Below, in pieces: positions 63,904 to 64,000 of a stretch of DNA of 64,000 nt. Under the pieces are notes generated by a model. It was given only the letters and a program-made list of their open reading frames with translations, searched no databases and was not told where the DNA came from. The DNA is from JAGNGI01 sp035448825. Its GTDB lineage: Bacteria > Fidelibacterota > UBA2242. Both the position numbers and the translations under genes were made by a program. The stretch lies in NCBI GenBank assembly GCA_035448825.1, contig DAOTJS010000006.1:1-64000 (forward strand), written 5' to 3'. Every line of letters begins with the position of its first letter. The first letter of the stretch is position 1.

Positions 63904-64000
63904 CTATAATAAATTGACCGGATCAATGTTGTCCATATCGTCGAATTCCTGATTTTCACCACCCATTCCCCAGATGAAAGTATAACAAGCTGTCCCAACT
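63904..64000 (-). CDS. C-terminal end of an unidentified gene, partial
   Basis: An open frame enters from the right edge on the minus strand and stops with TAG at 63904-63906. It shows about 31 residues that end with a hydrophobic/aromatic part followed by an acidic tail (GGENQEFDDMDN). I do not recognise it. The acidic end and the single aromatic-rich stretch would suit a membrane protein's C-terminus, but this is weak. Confidence 0.45.
   Translation of the reverse strand, partial: VGTACYTFIWGMGGENQEFDDMDNIDPVNLL

Overview
The window is about 64 kb of a dense bacterial chromosome of moderate GC with no mobile elements, no rRNA and no CRISPR array. The gene content points to the FCB (Fibrobacteres-Chlorobi-Bacteroidetes) superphylum, probably a lineage outside Bacteroidota proper. 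The reasons are a PorV-type outer-membrane protein, secreted proteins with type A (T9SS-style) C-terminal sorting domains, a Bacteroidetes-style YbeY, and a short GT5 'glycogen/starch synthase' next to a DUF4270-like lipoprotein. Class II RNR, RodA/MreBCD and BamD indicate a rod-shaped diderm. Assignment to a phylum is not possible from this sequence alone.

Layout. 1-4963 (+): a surface-polysaccharide operon (WbqC-like end, PIG-L deacetylase, DegT aminotransferase, WecA-like transferase, ExeA-like ATPase, HD-GYP protein) ending at a hairpin terminator. 5076-8107: panD (-), a PAP2 phosphatase (+) and a homocysteine methyltransferase/MTHFR fusion (-). 8441-19517 (+): glmS, a pair of M16 peptidases, nadC, a cysteine desulfurase-SelD fusion, an unknown gene, thiN and a sodium:solute symporter. 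19602-27333 (+): tRNA-Val, a zinc-ribbon coiled-coil protein, RNase P RNA, recJ, fabH, a PgpH-like 7TM-HD protein, ybeY and mazG. A 6S-like RNA with its own promoter follows at about 27444-27637.

27636-32527 (-): yigZ, a sorting-domain metalloprotease, der and a DUF512 radical SAM/PDZ protein. 32690-36047: tRNA-Gly with a broken tRNA-Gly fragment beside it, class II RNR (+) with a candidate NrdR box, and tRNA-Asp. 36349-38149 (+): ychF and a TtcA-like gene. 38289-48092 (-): nadD, bamD and an envelope block containing a metallopeptidase/beta-propeller/barrel fusion, an M6-like protein that has lost its catalytic motif, and PorV.

48235-63816 (-): a long collinear run. In transcription order it is purN, purH, mreB, mreC, mreD, mrdA, rodA, a CpoB-like protein, the GT5-like protein, the DUF4270-like lipoprotein, an outer-membrane protein, a TPR lipoprotein, rpiB, glyA, nrdR and a 54-residue Trm112-like protein. 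A partial gene enters from the right edge (-).

Most genes are housekeeping. The parts most worth a second look are the NifS-SelD fusion and its unknown neighbour, the pseudo-protease and the protease-propeller-barrel fusion in the envelope block, the 6S RNA candidate, the thiN/symporter pair and the tRNA-Gly remnant.
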